64,000 nt of DNA from Flagellimonas nanhaiensis (GCF_003382275.1 NZ_QTJX01000001.1:1240001-1304000); one strand, 5' to 3'. Shown: positions 34,791-44,406, numbered from the stretch's first letter. Numbers and translations: made by a program. Notes: generated by a model from the letters alone, not told the origin.

Positions 34791-34798
34791 TAGATTTG
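34791..34798 (+). promoter_or_regulatory. -7 box for the ABC transporter genes
   Basis: TAGATTTG, a perfect TAnnTTTG, is 36 bp before the GTG start of the ABC ATPase. No TTG is seen at 17-21 bp. Confidence 0.4.
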
Positions 34799-34834
34799 AG
34801 GTGATTCCTTATACCTAATCTAAAAACCACTATT

Positions 34835-35551
34835 GTGATCAACACAAATAACCTTACCAAGCAATATGGGGATCATATTGCATTGGACCGATTAAATCTG
34901 AATATTGAACAAGGGGAAATTTATTGTTTACTTGGGGCCAACGGGGCCGGGAAAACAACAACCATTAATCTGTTGCTTGGATTTATACAACCTACCTCAG
35001 GTTCTGCCTTCATCAATCAACTAAATGTTCAGGAAAATCAAAAGAAGAGCAAACGTTTCCTAGCCTATATTCCAGAAAATCTGATGCTCTACCCTACGCT
35101 CAGCGCTGTAGAAAACCTGCGATATTTCTCCGGAATTGGAGGCAAGGAATTTTCCATCGATGAATTGGAAGGATTCCTAACTGAGGCTGGACTTCAAAAA
35201 GAGGCTCATCATAAACGTATAGCTTCATTTTCAAAAGGAATGCGCCAAAAAGTGGGTATAGCCATTGCCCTGGCCAAGGACGCCAAGGTTCTATTATTGG
35301 ATGAACCAACATCTGGGTTGGACCCCAAGGCCAGCAATGAATTTGGACAGCTTCTACAAACATTGAAAAATAAAGGGGTGGCCATTTTAATGGCAACTCA
35401 CGATCTTTTCCGAGCAAAAGAAGTTGCCACTACCATCGGAATCATGAAAGAAGGTAAATTAAAACAAGAGTTTACCGCAAAAGATATCACACTACAACAG
35501 TTGGAAGAAGTCTACTTGAATACAATGGATTACAAACAGCTGGTGCCATGA
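34835..35551 (+). CDS. ABC transporter ATP-binding protein (ABC-2 type)
   Basis: A 238-residue ATPase with Walker A GANGAGKTTT (about 34-43), ABC signature FSKGMRQK (about 129-136), Walker B VLLLDEPTSG (about 150-159) and a downstream switch His in MATHDLFR. It belongs to the ABC-2 (CcmA/NosF-like) group. GTG start. Its stop overlaps the ATG of the following permease (ATGA), showing strict co-translation. The two DUF3526-type permeases that follow make this a complete transporter. Confidence 0.92.
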   Translation: MINTNNLTKQYGDHIALDRLNLNIEQGEIYCLLGANGAGKTTTINLLLGFIQPTSGSAFINQLNVQENQKKSKRFLAYIPENLMLYPTLSAVENLRYFSGIGGKEFSIDELEGFLTEAGLQKEAHHKRIASFSKGMRQKVGIAIALAKDAKVLLLDEPTSGLDPKASNEFGQLLQTLKNKGVAILMATHDLFRAKEVATTIGIMKEGKLKQEFTAKDITLQQLEEVYLNTMDYKQLVP

Positions 35552-36954
35552 TACGACAAACATTTTTAAAAGAAATCAAGGAACTATTGCGAGATGGTCG
35601 TCCGCGAATAGCTTTGATAATTGTGGGACTTTTATTGTTGGTAGCCGTTTGGATAAGTGCACGGCAATATGAAAACACCAATGCACAATATGAAATTGCC
35701 AAACAGACCGAACGTGGTATTTGGGATGGCCAAAGTGATAAAAATCCGCATTCTGCTGCACATTTTGGCACCTATGCCTTCAAGCCAAAGTATCCCTTAT
35801 CCCTGTTGGATCAGGGAGTGGATAAATATGCCGGTGTCTCCATCTTTTTAGAGGCACACAATCGTAATGAAGCCCAATTTAGTGCTGCCACTGATCAAAC
35901 AGGGTTGGCACGGTTTGGTGACCTTACCCCAGATTTTATACTACTTTTTCTTGTTCCACTTTTAATAGTACTCTTGGGGTTCAATACATTTACCAAAGAG
36001 GGCGAGTTGGGTACGTTGGCATTGCTTAGAAGTTCAACAGTGCCCACATGGAAACTGGTTCTAGGTAAATGGATGGCCCTGTTTATTCCAGTTTTGATCA
36101 TATCCTTGATTCTCTTTGGATTGGCTGGTGCTATTCTTTCAAGCTTAAAAGATTATGGAGTTTTTGAATGGAGTTCCCTGTTTATGATGTTATTGGTTTA
36201 TTTACTGTATTACGTCATCTTTATAAATCTGGTGATGGTCATTTCGTTCCTATCAAAACGCTCAGGGATTTCCTTGGTGACATCATTGTCCATATGGATC
36301 TTGACCTGTTTGGCCGTTCCAAAAATAGCCAGCACCGTGGCGGAACAAAAATACCCCTACCCAACCAGGCAAGTATTTGAAGCCGAAGTGCTGCAGGATA
36401 AAAAAAGTGGCTTGGATGGTCACAATCCATGGAGCAAAGAAGCCAAATTGTTGGAACAAAAAGTTTTGGCCGAATACAAAGTTGACAGCCTGCATCAATT
36501 GCCCTTTAATTTTGATGCTTATCGCATGCAAAAGGGAGAAGAACATGAGGCAGAAGTCTATTTTAAACACTACAAGTTCCTTAAGGAACAGTACAACAAC
36601 CAATCGCTTGTTTACCAGAATTTAGCAGTAATCTCACCGTTTCTTCCAACTCGGTTTTTGAGCATGGCCATTGCCCATACCGATTATGGGACACACTGGG
36701 ATTTTTCTGATGCAGCTGAAAAATACAGGGTTGCTACCCAAAAATTCCTGAATGATGATTTTGCCAAAAACTCCTCATATGGGGATTGGAGTTATAGAGC
36801 CGATGCTTCAAAGTGGGCCACCCTCCCCCCATTTGAATATCAGCCGTCCAAACTCAAGGCTGTTCTTTCACAAAATGCTACCCATTTTCTTATTCTGGGT
36901 ATTTGGACCGTCCTTTCATTTGGAGTTTTGTTTGTAACCGCAAAAAGAATCTAG
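35548..36954 (+). CDS. ABC-2 transporter permease, DUF3526 type
   Basis: A 468-residue permease. One membrane helix at about 22-38 is followed by a large periplasmic domain (about 40-125), a set of five membrane helices (about 128-270), a second large periplasmic domain (about 275-435) and a final helix (about 440-465). This layout fits ABC-2 permeases with the DUF3526 region. It shares the helix arrangement of its downstream neighbour, so the two likely form a heterodimer with the ATPase upstream. Confidence 0.85.
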   Translation: MIRQTFLKEIKELLRDGRPRIALIIVGLLLLVAVWISARQYENTNAQYEIAKQTERGIWDGQSDKNPHSAAHFGTYAFKPKYPLSLLDQGVDKYAGVSIFLEAHNRNEAQFSAATDQTGLARFGDLTPDFILLFLVPLLIVLLGFNTFTKEGELGTLALLRSSTVPTWKLVLGKWMALFIPVLIISLILFGLAGAILSSLKDYGVFEWSSLFMMLLVYLLYYVIFINLVMVISFLSKRSGISLVTSLSIWILTCLAVPKIASTVAEQKYPYPTRQVFEAEVLQDKKSGLDGHNPWSKEAKLLEQKVLAEYKVDSLHQLPFNFDAYRMQKGEEHEAEVYFKHYKFLKEQYNNQSLVYQNLAVISPFLPTRFLSMAIAHTDYGTHWDFSDAAEKYRVATQKFLNDDFAKNSSYGDWSYRADASKWATLPPFEYQPSKLKAVLSQNATHFLILGIWTVLSFGVLFVTAKRI

Positions 36955-36956
36955 CC

Positions 36957-38387
36957 ATGTTGAAACACAATTTTATCCACGAATTAAAAACGCTGACCCG
37001 AAATAGATGGATGCTCTTTTTGGGAATTATCATTTTGGTCTTTTTCAGTTTTGCGACATTCAACGGACATCAAAAAGTAGAAAAACGAGCACTGGATATT
37101 AATGCGGCCAAACAAGAAGTAAAAGATGCTGATCAAGAAATGTTGATGTTGATCGATTCTGTGGAAAGGGGCATGGAAGTGAGTGCCCCCTACTGGACCA
37201 TACCAACAAGTCCAATGGCCGTAGGAAACTATCATCCAAGGGTTGCGGCAATGGACCCAGAACCTTGGGCCTTTATTGCTACGGGGCAAAGTGACCTATT
37301 TACGCATTATGTGAAACCTACGGTTGCCGGCGATGATCATACGTTGAACTATACAGAAATGACCAGTCCAATACAGCTGCTTTTCGGAAGCTTTGATATA
37401 AGTTTCGTAATCATTTATCTGTTACCACTTATCATTGTTGCATTCTCCTATAATATTCTATCTTCCGAGAGAGAAAATGGTTCACTGCGTCTTTTGGCCT
37501 CTAACTCTATTTCCTTGCAGAAATGGGTTATCCAAAAACTTGCTTTTCGTTTTCTCTTTGTCGCCCTGGTGAGCATATTGGTGCTAGGTGGAATTTTCTT
37601 AATCAAAGGTTTTGACCTTTTTTCAAATTTTGGAGAGTTTCTTTCCCTTGTCCTAGTAATGCTGGGATATGTCCTCTTTTGGTTTGTTTTGGCTTTCATT
37701 ATCAATATTTCTTCAGGAAGTTCAGCCAAAAATGCCATTGTTCTACTTGGACTATGGGTAGGCCTTGTGCTTTTGGTTCCTTCAATCCTGAACCAATTGG
37801 GGAACTCCATATATCCCATGCCTTCAAGAACCTTGATGATCAATGATATGAGACAAATCAAGGTAGATGTGAGCCAAAAACAAGATGAGATTTTGGACAA
37901 CTACCTGCGCGATCATCCAGAATATGCAATTAACGATACCACTGAGAATCGTTCTTTTTACCACAGGTATATGGCTTCTCAAATGCTGGTGAAAAAAGAG
38001 CTGGAACCTGCTGTTTCCGAATTCGAGGACCAACTTAAAAGACAGCAACAGTGGTTAAATCAATTCAAGTGGTTATCTCCTGCAATTTTGGTACAAGAAT
38101 CAATGAATCACATTGCCGGGACATCAACTTCAGACTATGAAAGCTATAGAAAACAGGTAAGTGAATTTGCAGATATCTGGCGGAATCACTTTATGCCCTT
38201 GTTGTACAATAATCAGAAATTCAGTGAAGCTGATTATAAAGACCTCCCCAGCTTTCAATACAAGTCCAAAAAGACCTCAGTTAAGGCAAATCTGTTACTG
38301 TTGTTTGTCATTTCACTGATTTTGGGGTTGACTTTTGGAATTAGTCATGTCATAAAAGGTAAAAAAGCTTCTATGGCAATGAATTAA
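36957..38387 (+). CDS. ABC-2 transporter permease, DUF3526 type
   Basis: A 476-residue permease similar in plan to the preceding one: an N-terminal helix (about 20-36), a periplasmic domain, about five helices (roughly 145-285), a second periplasmic domain with charged residues (about 300-440) and a final helix near the C-terminus. ATG 36957 is 2 bp after the upstream stop codon; an in-frame start at 36903 overlaps the previous gene and is rejected. It probably pairs with the upstream permease. Confidence 0.85.
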   Translation: MLKHNFIHELKTLTRNRWMLFLGIIILVFFSFATFNGHQKVEKRALDINAAKQEVKDADQEMLMLIDSVERGMEVSAPYWTIPTSPMAVGNYHPRVAAMDPEPWAFIATGQSDLFTHYVKPTVAGDDHTLNYTEMTSPIQLLFGSFDISFVIIYLLPLIIVAFSYNILSSERENGSLRLLASNSISLQKWVIQKLAFRFLFVALVSILVLGGIFLIKGFDLFSNFGEFLSLVLVMLGYVLFWFVLAFIINISSGSSAKNAIVLLGLWVGLVLLVPSILNQLGNSIYPMPSRTLMINDMRQIKVDVSQKQDEILDNYLRDHPEYAINDTTENRSFYHRYMASQMLVKKELEPAVSEFEDQLKRQQQWLNQFKWLSPAILVQESMNHIAGTSTSDYESYRKQVSEFADIWRNHFMPLLYNNQKFSEADYKDLPSFQYKSKKTSVKANLLLLFVISLILGLTFGISHVIKGKKASMAMN

Positions 38388-38393
38388 AAATAT

Positions 38394-38470
38394 AGGGTGT
38401 GTGCGGTTTAATCACTATTTGGGCTTGATCCGTCAGTTCAATAGTAAAATACCAAATCCGTATACACCCT
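38394..38470 (+). promoter_or_regulatory. Structured leader with competing hairpins
   Basis: AGGGTGTGTGCGG (38394-38406) can pair with CCGTATACACCCT (38458-38470) over 13 bp with two G-U pairs. Inside, ATTTGG (38417-38422) can pair with CCAAAT (38452-38457), extending the long stem. ACTATT (38414-38419), which overlaps the first strand, can pair instead with AATAGT (38440-38445). The two inner helices cannot form together. This lies between an ABC permease stop and the DUF5916 gene. No known riboswitch class is recognised. Confidence 0.45.
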
Positions 38471-38502
38471 AATCAAAAAACAATCACCAACAATCAAAAA
38501 AC

Positions 38503-40725
38503 ATGCAGAATCAACTAATAAAATGTGTTGGGCTACTATTATTGAGCCTTGCATCCTCGAAAACTATTGCCCAAACAAACAATGATAATTTTCCACCACC
38601 TGAAAATCCTGTAGAGATACAGGTCTCTAAATCCAAAGGTAAAATTCAGGTAGATGGAGTTTTGGATGAACCTGATTGGGAAAACCTTCAGGTTGTGAAT
38701 GATTTTTTTAAACGAGAACCTCGGCAAGGAGGTAAAATTAATTATGCCACTGAGGTGCGATTTCTTTATGATGACAAAAACCTATATGTAGCAGCATTCT
38801 GCAAGGATTCCATAGGAATAAACGGAATACGGATTCAGGATCTTAGACGTGATTTCAGTTGGGGGGAAAATGACATTTTTGGTATTGCTCTTGACCCACA
38901 AAACTTGAAACAATATGCCCAGGGTTTTCAAACCACACCGTATGGAAACCAGCGTGATTTTCAGAATTTCAACGGAAACAATTTTGATACAGGATGGAAT
39001 ACCTTATGGAGGGTAAGAACCCAAAGAACGGCTGAGGGATATACCGTGGAAATGGCCATCCCTTTCAAATCGCTACGATACAATCTGCCTGCGGAAGGCA
39101 ACACCATAGAATGGGGAATAACGTTAGTGAGGTACGCCCGTAGGGACGTAGAAGTTTCCACTTTTCCGGCTATTCCGCAATCATTCACGCCTTATCGAAT
39201 GACCTATGCAGCCAAACTTACTGGGATTGAAGTGCCTCCTCCATCGGCCAATATTCGTATTGAGCCATATAGTCTTTATCAATTTGACCAAAACAAAGAG
39301 GGAGCGGATATAACCAACAAGGACAGTGACCTTAAGGTGGGCCTCGATGCCAAGTGGGCCATCAACCCAAAAACTGTAGTTGATTTAACGGTAAATACCG
39401 ATTTTGCCCAAGCAGATGTGGACCGTGCCGTAAACAACCTGGAGCGCTTTAACATTTTCTTCCCTGAACGCCGTCAGTTCTTTTTGGAGAATTCCGGTAT
39501 TTGGGCTGGTGGATTACAACAATCCATACGTCCGTTTTTTAGCAGACGTATTGGTCTCCAAGGAGAATTCAACGCGGTTCCTGCACCAATCGATATAGGT
39601 GGGCGATTTACACAGCGTACTGAAAAAGATGCCTTGGCGGCACTATTTGTACGTCAGAGGGAAACTGACAATTCTGCTGCGGCCAATTTTGGGGTTCTAC
39701 GATATTTAAAGAACTATGGTCGGGAAAATAATATCGGTGTGATGGTTACCTACCGTGGCGATAATGATCACAATGGTCTAGGATTGGAGAGTAACAACAA
39801 TACTACCATTACACTGGACGGACAAATACGGCCCACAAGTCAATGGGATATTCAGTACATTTTTTCCACATCAATTGATGAGATGACAGGTGAAACGGGA
39901 TTTGCGGGACGTTTTTTTGCCGGCAATGATTCCAATAAATACTATTATGGGTGGGTCACCGAATATACTGATGCCAATTACAATCCCAGAATGGGATTTG
40001 TTCGACAGAATAATGTCATAAGACACAATCCTGGTGGATATTATGTTTGGAGACCCAAGAACATCAGTTGGATACGTAGATGGGACCCCGGGATGTTCGT
40101 AAATTACAATCATGATGCTTCCGATCCTACCCAATTTCAGCAGGCGAGTCTTTACATTTTCCCTGTTTTTGCATGGTTCAAGGACAACAGTTTTATTGAA
40201 GCCTCATTTACCCCTACTTGGCAGAACATAAATTTTGACTTCAGTCCCTTGGGATTACCCATTGCGCAGGATCGCTATTATTATACCCGGTATGTGGTTC
40301 AGTACAACACGGATCTATCAAAAAAATGGTCCGGGGATATTGGCTATAGCTTTGGTGATTTTTACAACGGTACAAGAAATACGGTTAACGCTTCGGCTAG
40401 ATTTGCTCCAATGCCTCATACAGCGCTGACATTGGATTATGAGCACAACGCCTTAAAAGGAGTTGGTGCCAATATCGACAATTTAAGTACTAATCTGTAT
40501 TCCGCCAATCTTCGATTGGCCCTTAATCCCAGAGTCCAGTTATCCACATTCTACCAATACAACAGTTTTAATGAACAGGGTAGATGGAACGTACGGTTCA
40601 GTTGGGAATATATGCCTTTGTCCTTCCTCTATATCGTGTTCAATGATGAGCAAACGGACATTTTTGATCCCATACAAAAAAGAACCCAGTTCATTAGCAA
40701 AATAACCTTATTGAAGCAATTCTAA
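38503..40725 (+). CDS. DUF5916 outer-membrane protein with CBM9-like N-terminal domain
   Basis: A 740-residue protein: signal peptide (to about residue 23), then a family-9 carbohydrate-binding-like sandwich (about 40-235) containing VDGVLDEPDWENL, NDIFGIALDP and YTVEMAIPFKSLR, then a DUF5916 region (about 240-740) with EIPPPSANIRIEPY-like and FFPERRQFFLENSG motifs and many aromatic beta strands typical of an outer-membrane barrel. Function is unknown for the family. It is preceded by a structured leader and follows the ABC genes. Confidence 0.85.
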   Translation: MQNQLIKCVGLLLLSLASSKTIAQTNNDNFPPPENPVEIQVSKSKGKIQVDGVLDEPDWENLQVVNDFFKREPRQGGKINYATEVRFLYDDKNLYVAAFCKDSIGINGIRIQDLRRDFSWGENDIFGIALDPQNLKQYAQGFQTTPYGNQRDFQNFNGNNFDTGWNTLWRVRTQRTAEGYTVEMAIPFKSLRYNLPAEGNTIEWGITLVRYARRDVEVSTFPAIPQSFTPYRMTYAAKLTGIEVPPPSANIRIEPYSLYQFDQNKEGADITNKDSDLKVGLDAKWAINPKTVVDLTVNTDFAQADVDRAVNNLERFNIFFPERRQFFLENSGIWAGGLQQSIRPFFSRRIGLQGEFNAVPAPIDIGGRFTQRTEKDALAALFVRQRETDNSAAANFGVLRYLKNYGRENNIGVMVTYRGDNDHNGLGLESNNNTTITLDGQIRPTSQWDIQYIFSTSIDEMTGETGFAGRFFAGNDSNKYYYGWVTEYTDANYNPRMGFVRQNNVIRHNPGGYYVWRPKNISWIRRWDPGMFVNYNHDASDPTQFQQASLYIFPVFAWFKDNSFIEASFTPTWQNINFDFSPLGLPIAQDRYYYTRYVVQYNTDLSKKWSGDIGYSFGDFYNGTRNTVNASARFAPMPHTALTLDYEHNALKGVGANIDNLSTNLYSANLRLALNPRVQLSTFYQYNSFNEQGRWNVRFSWEYMPLSFLYIVFNDEQTDIFDPIQKRTQFISKITLLKQF

Positions 40726-40745
40726 CCATTCTACAAATCCATAAG

Positions 40746-41969
40746 ATGAATACTCCAAGAAGAAAATTTATAAAAAAGGTCACTGCTGGAGTGGCTGGAA
40801 TGAGTGTCACGAGTGTATTTCCATTTTCACACAACTTTACTTTTGATCAATCCGAAAGTGGATCTATCAATCCTTGGATTGAATTATCAAAAGAAGCTTA
40901 CTTGAAAAACGCCGAGACCATTTCAAAGATGGCCAAAGGAAATCAAATCATGGCCGTTCTAAAAAACAACGCCTATGGGCTGGGCGATGTAGAGGTTGCC
41001 AAAATTTTAGATACAAGCCCTCATATTCACGGCTTTGCCATGGTAAAAGACAGTAGGTGTCTAAGTTTGAGAAAATCCGGCGTAAAAAAACCTATTTTGC
41101 TCATGGGTGATTTTTCAGAAAGCCTTGGCGAGGAACTTATAGCGTCAAATATCACATTAAGCATCTTCTCAAGGGAATCTGTTGAAAAAATACTGTCCTT
41201 ATCTGTAAAAACCAGTCATACAATCAGAGTTCAACTATATTTTGATACTGGATTGGGAAGAATGGGAATGCCGCATCATGAGCCATTGGACTGGGCAAAG
41301 GAATTGCTTTCCATGGAAAATATAGAGATTGATGGTATGTTTTCTACCCTAACCACGCCTGAAGATTTTGCGATCGAACAACTTCAAAGGTTCAAAGAGC
41401 TTAAGGATGAACTTCAGAATTTGGGGGTAGTAATCAAAAACACCCACATAGCTCCCTCTCTTTCCATGTTGCAGCTTCAAGATTCGCATTTGGATTTGGT
41501 TCGGCCTGGGATATTACTGCATGGCAGCTTTCCCATTGCGGCCATGTCAGAATCAAAAAACTACCCACTACAGCCCACTTTTCGGTTAAGAGCAAGGGTA
41601 ATTCGAATGGAAAAGCTCAGAAAAGGAGATACCATTGGTTTTTCCAGATTCTATGAACTTCCCCAAGACGAATGGATAGCCACCATTTCCATTGGATGGG
41701 CAGACGGTTACAATAGCGGTGCAGAAAATGGAGCCAAAGTGCTTATTGGCGACAAGCTGTTTCCTGTGGTGAATGTTAACGCCAGTCATTGTAACGTCTG
41801 TGTAGGTACCAAAAAGCTTATTGATGTAGGTGCCGTGGCAACTTTAATAGGGCCGGATCGTGACGAAATCACCCCTGAAGGCTTTGCTAAATCCATAAAT
41901 GGGCATAACTATCTTCAAATCAATTATAAAGAATCCATACCAAAAATTGTTTCTGATGACTTTATTTAA
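40746..41969 (+). CDS. Tat-exported alanine-racemase-like protein, catalytic Tyr replaced
   Basis: A 407-residue fold-III PLP protein. The N-terminus PRRKFIKK followed by a hydrophobic stretch is a twin-arginine signal, so it should be exported. Alanine racemase features kept: PLP lysine Lys73 (VLKNNAYGLG), Arg172 in GLGRMG, Arg253 in VRPGI, Tyr394 at the C-terminus. By alignment from memory with the Geobacillus enzyme, catalytic Tyr265 is Phe299 (GDTIGFSRFY), His166 is Thr201, and the Met312-Asp313 pair is Ser-His (347-348). It may act on another amino acid, lack racemase activity, or have another PLP reaction. A hydrolase gene overlaps its end. Confidence 0.82.
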   Translation: MNTPRRKFIKKVTAGVAGMSVTSVFPFSHNFTFDQSESGSINPWIELSKEAYLKNAETISKMAKGNQIMAVLKNNAYGLGDVEVAKILDTSPHIHGFAMVKDSRCLSLRKSGVKKPILLMGDFSESLGEELIASNITLSIFSRESVEKILSLSVKTSHTIRVQLYFDTGLGRMGMPHHEPLDWAKELLSMENIEIDGMFSTLTTPEDFAIEQLQRFKELKDELQNLGVVIKNTHIAPSLSMLQLQDSHLDLVRPGILLHGSFPIAAMSESKNYPLQPTFRLRARVIRMEKLRKGDTIGFSRFYELPQDEWIATISIGWADGYNSGAENGAKVLIGDKLFPVVNVNASHCNVCVGTKKLIDVGAVATLIGPDRDEITPEGFAKSINGHNYLQINYKESIPKIVSDDFI

Positions 41970-42822
41970 ACGGGCTATCTATGTTCTGATGCTATTTTTG
42001 GGTATTCATGTTCATGCCCAGGGAAAACATATCACGGTTGATCAGGGCAAAGTTTCATTATACTACGAGGATGAAGGAAAGGGCCAACCTATTATTTTCA
42101 TTCCTGGATGGACCATGACCTCACAGTTTTTCTCAAAGCAAAAGGAGCATTTCAAAGAAAACTATAGATGCATAACCTATGATCCGCGCAGTCATGGGCA
42201 ATCAACAAAGACACCTAAAGGCAACACTTATTTGACCCATGCCAAGGACCTGAACCAACTTATCCAAAAGTTGGAACTTACCAATGTTGTTCTTGTAGGA
42301 TGGTCCAGTGGTTGTGCCACAATATATGAATATGTGAAACTGTATGGATTGGGCAACCTCAATCGGCTGATTTTTATAGACGAACCACCTAAATGGGTAG
42401 GAGATACTAAAACAGAGTGGGTTTATGGAAGTTTTGATGATTACCGCGGAAGTTTAAAGGATTTGATTTCAGATCGGCACGGTACTGCTGAGGGTACGGT
42501 TAAATGGATGCTTAAAAAAAATACAGACAGTGTTGAAACAAAATGGATGGTAAACCAAATGCTGATGACACCAAATGATGTTGCCGTAAGTTTGTATTTA
42601 GACGGTCTGGTAAGTGATTACAGTGATGTATTGAAAAATATCGACGGAAAGTTGCCCTTGCTCTTTCTGCTCAGGGATTCATGGAATGATAGTGCCTTTG
42701 ATTGGATTGGAAAAAATGTCCCAACAGCTAAGATTGAAAAGATAAGTAGTCACGCTATGTTTTGGGAAGATGCCAATAGGTTCAATAAAGTTTTAGAATC
42801 TTTTCTTAAAGAAAAAAATTAA
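41956..42822 (+). CDS. Exported alpha/beta hydrolase
   Basis: A 288-residue serine hydrolase with an N-terminal signal peptide ending near HVHAQG. The nucleophile elbow is GWSSG (about residues 115-119), an oxyanion HG-type region is IFIPGWTM, and the C-terminal His is in SSHAMFWED. ATG 41956 overlaps the racemase-like gene by 14 bp, indicating translational coupling; the in-frame start at 41899 would lack a signal peptide. It may hydrolyse an ester or amide in the periplasm; the substrate is unknown. It could work with the exported racemase-like protein on the same compound. Confidence 0.85.
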   Translation: MTLFKRAIYVLMLFLGIHVHAQGKHITVDQGKVSLYYEDEGKGQPIIFIPGWTMTSQFFSKQKEHFKENYRCITYDPRSHGQSTKTPKGNTYLTHAKDLNQLIQKLELTNVVLVGWSSGCATIYEYVKLYGLGNLNRLIFIDEPPKWVGDTKTEWVYGSFDDYRGSLKDLISDRHGTAEGTVKWMLKKNTDSVETKWMVNQMLMTPNDVAVSLYLDGLVSDYSDVLKNIDGKLPLLFLLRDSWNDSAFDWIGKNVPTAKIEKISSHAMFWEDANRFNKVLESFLKEKN

Positions 42823-42874
42823 ATCTCAAAAGGCATCGTTAGGCCGACCATTAAATTCAATTTTGATAGAATAA

Positions 42875-43162
42875 CTATTGCTTGAGTTTTTTTCCGGACA
42901 GGAGGTAAGTGTAGATCCACATTATCGTAAAAGTGGGAATTATGTCCCAACCCGGTACAAGCTCCTCAACAAAGGCAATAACACCTGCAGCTTGACCAAC
43001 TTTGCCTTTATAGAGACGGGTCATGAGCCATCCGGCCATGGGTGCCCAAATAACATCGGAAAACTCTCCTATTCCAGGGATTACAAATGAGAGCATTCCA
43101 ATGCCATCAAATAGAAGTCCTAAAAGTAAGTTGCGGTACTTATTGTCCTTGTCTTTTGTCAT
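42875..43162 (-). CDS. Small membrane protein, conserved in flavobacteria
   Basis: A 95-residue protein with two clear membrane segments (about 12-30 and 75-90) and a middle hydrophobic region with FSDVIWAPMAGWLMTRL. The C-terminus is lysine-rich and cytoplasmic. No family function is known to me. It converges on the hydrolase gene with a 52-bp gap and follows folE on the same strand by 42 bp. Confidence 0.7.
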   Translation of the reverse strand: MTKDKDNKYRNLLLGLLFDGIGMLSFVIPGIGEFSDVIWAPMAGWLMTRLYKGKVGQAAGVIAFVEELVPGWDIIPTFTIMWIYTYLLSGKKLKQ

Positions 43163-43204
43163 TGACGAAAAATAGGAAATAGCAACGAATTGAAGAAATT
43201 ATGT

Positions 43205-43804
43205 CTACGATAAATCTGAGCTGATAAGCTTTAAAAACTCGTTTCTGGTCTCAATTTTTTCAAACTGACCCCTGAATCCAGAGGTAGTAGTGACTGAATT
43301 CTGCTTTTGTACCCCACGCATCATCATGCACATATGTGCCGCTTCTATAACAACCGCCACTCCCTTGGGCTTCAAGGTATTGTTGATGCACTCCAAAATA
43401 TCATGGGTCAATCGTTCTTGCACCTGTAAACGTCTGGCAAAAACATCCACAACTCGTGGAATCTTACTTAGACCAACAATATGCCCATCCGGAATGTAAG
43501 CTATATGCGCCTTGCCAAAAAAGGGCAACATATGATGTTCACAAAGTGAATATACCTCGATATCCTTAATAATCACCATGTCATCATAGCTTTCAGCAAA
43601 CATGGCACTTTTCAGTATTTCAACGGCGTTTTGCTTATACCCCTGGGTTAAGAACAGCATAGCCTTCGCCGCCCTTTCTGGAGTTTTTACCAACCCTTCA
43701 CGATTGACATCTTCCCCAATGTCGTCCACAATCTTTGCAAAATGATCTTTTACCTCATTGGTAATTTCAATATTGTACTCTTCTAAATTCTGATATGGTG
43801 CCAT
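43205..43804 (-). CDS. folE: GTP cyclohydrolase I
   Basis: A 199-residue enzyme that turns GTP into 7,8-dihydroneopterin triphosphate, the entry to folate and pterin synthesis. Zinc ligands are in [15 protein letters not shown] and in [11 protein letters not shown]. The N-terminal helix region (about 1-30) and family length are normal. It follows msrA after 4 bp on the same strand and shares the msrA promoter. Confidence 0.95.
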   Translation of the reverse strand: MAPYQNLEEYNIEITNEVKDHFAKIVDDIGEDVNREGLVKTPERAAKAMLFLTQGYKQNAVEILKSAMFAESYDDMVIIKDIEVYSLCEHHMLPFFGKAHIAYIPDGHIVGLSKIPRVVDVFARRLQVQERLTHDILECINNTLKPKGVAVVIEAAHMCMMMRGVQKQNSVTTTSGFRGQFEKIETRNEFLKLISSDLS

Positions 43805-43808
43805 AGAT

Positions 43809-44369
43809 TCAGTTCTCGGTATTTAGCTTCTTTGAAAAATAAGTTTTCAATTTTTTAATCTTTGGGTCAATAATAAATTGACAATAAGGCTGTTGCCTAT
43901 GGTCGTTGAAATAGTTTTGATGTTCTTCTTCGGCCACATAGAATGGTTGCTCCTCAGAAACAGCAGTAACAATTGGAGAGGCGAAAACCTTCTTTTTGTC
44001 CAACATCGCTATCAAATCCGTAGCACTACGCTTCTGTTCAGGCGTAGTATAGAATATTTCGCTGCGATATTGGGTTCCCACATCGTTGCCCTGCCTATTC
44101 AAAGTTGTTGGATCATGAGTGGCGAAAAAAACCTCCAATAAATCCAAATAAGAAACTTTGGAAGGGTCAAAACTAATCTTAATTGCCTCAGCATGTCCGG
44201 TACGTCCGGTGCAAATTTCTCGGTACGCAGGATTTTTTATGGTTCCCCCGGTATATCCAGATACCACTTCATGTACACCTTCTAGTCTTTGGAAGACAGC
44301 TTCGGTACACCAAAAGCAACCGCCTGCAAAAATTGCGGTCTCGAGAGGCTGTGAGTTTTGTTTATTCAT
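43809..44369 (-). CDS. msrA: Peptide methionine-S-sulfoxide reductase
   Basis: A 186-residue repair enzyme that reduces S-epimer methionine sulfoxide. The catalytic cysteine is in [13 protein letters not shown] (about residues 16-19), preceding the [13 protein letters not shown] motif, and the [19 protein letters not shown] segment binds substrate. No second MsrB domain is fused. It has a well-formed promoter and leads the msrA-folE unit. Confidence 0.95.
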   Translation of the reverse strand: MNKQNSQPLETAIFAGGCFWCTEAVFQRLEGVHEVVSGYTGGTIKNPAYREICTGRTGHAEAIKISFDPSKVSYLDLLEVFFATHDPTTLNRQGNDVGTQYRSEIFYTTPEQKRSATDLIAMLDKKKVFASPIVTAVSEEQPFYVAEEEHQNYFNDHRQQPYCQFIIDPKIKKLKTYFSKKLNTEN

Positions 44370-44376
44370 TCTGCTG

Positions 44377-44406
44377 CAAAGTTAAACATTATTACTGGTA
44401 AAGCAA
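44377..44406 (-). promoter_or_regulatory. Promoter of msrA-folE
   Basis: On the minus strand TTG (complement of 44404-44406) and TAACTTTG (complement of 44377-44384) are separated by 19 bp, an exact fit to the Bacteroidota consensus. The -7 box is 7 bp from the msrA ATG, so the leader would be at most a few nucleotides. Confidence 0.7.
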
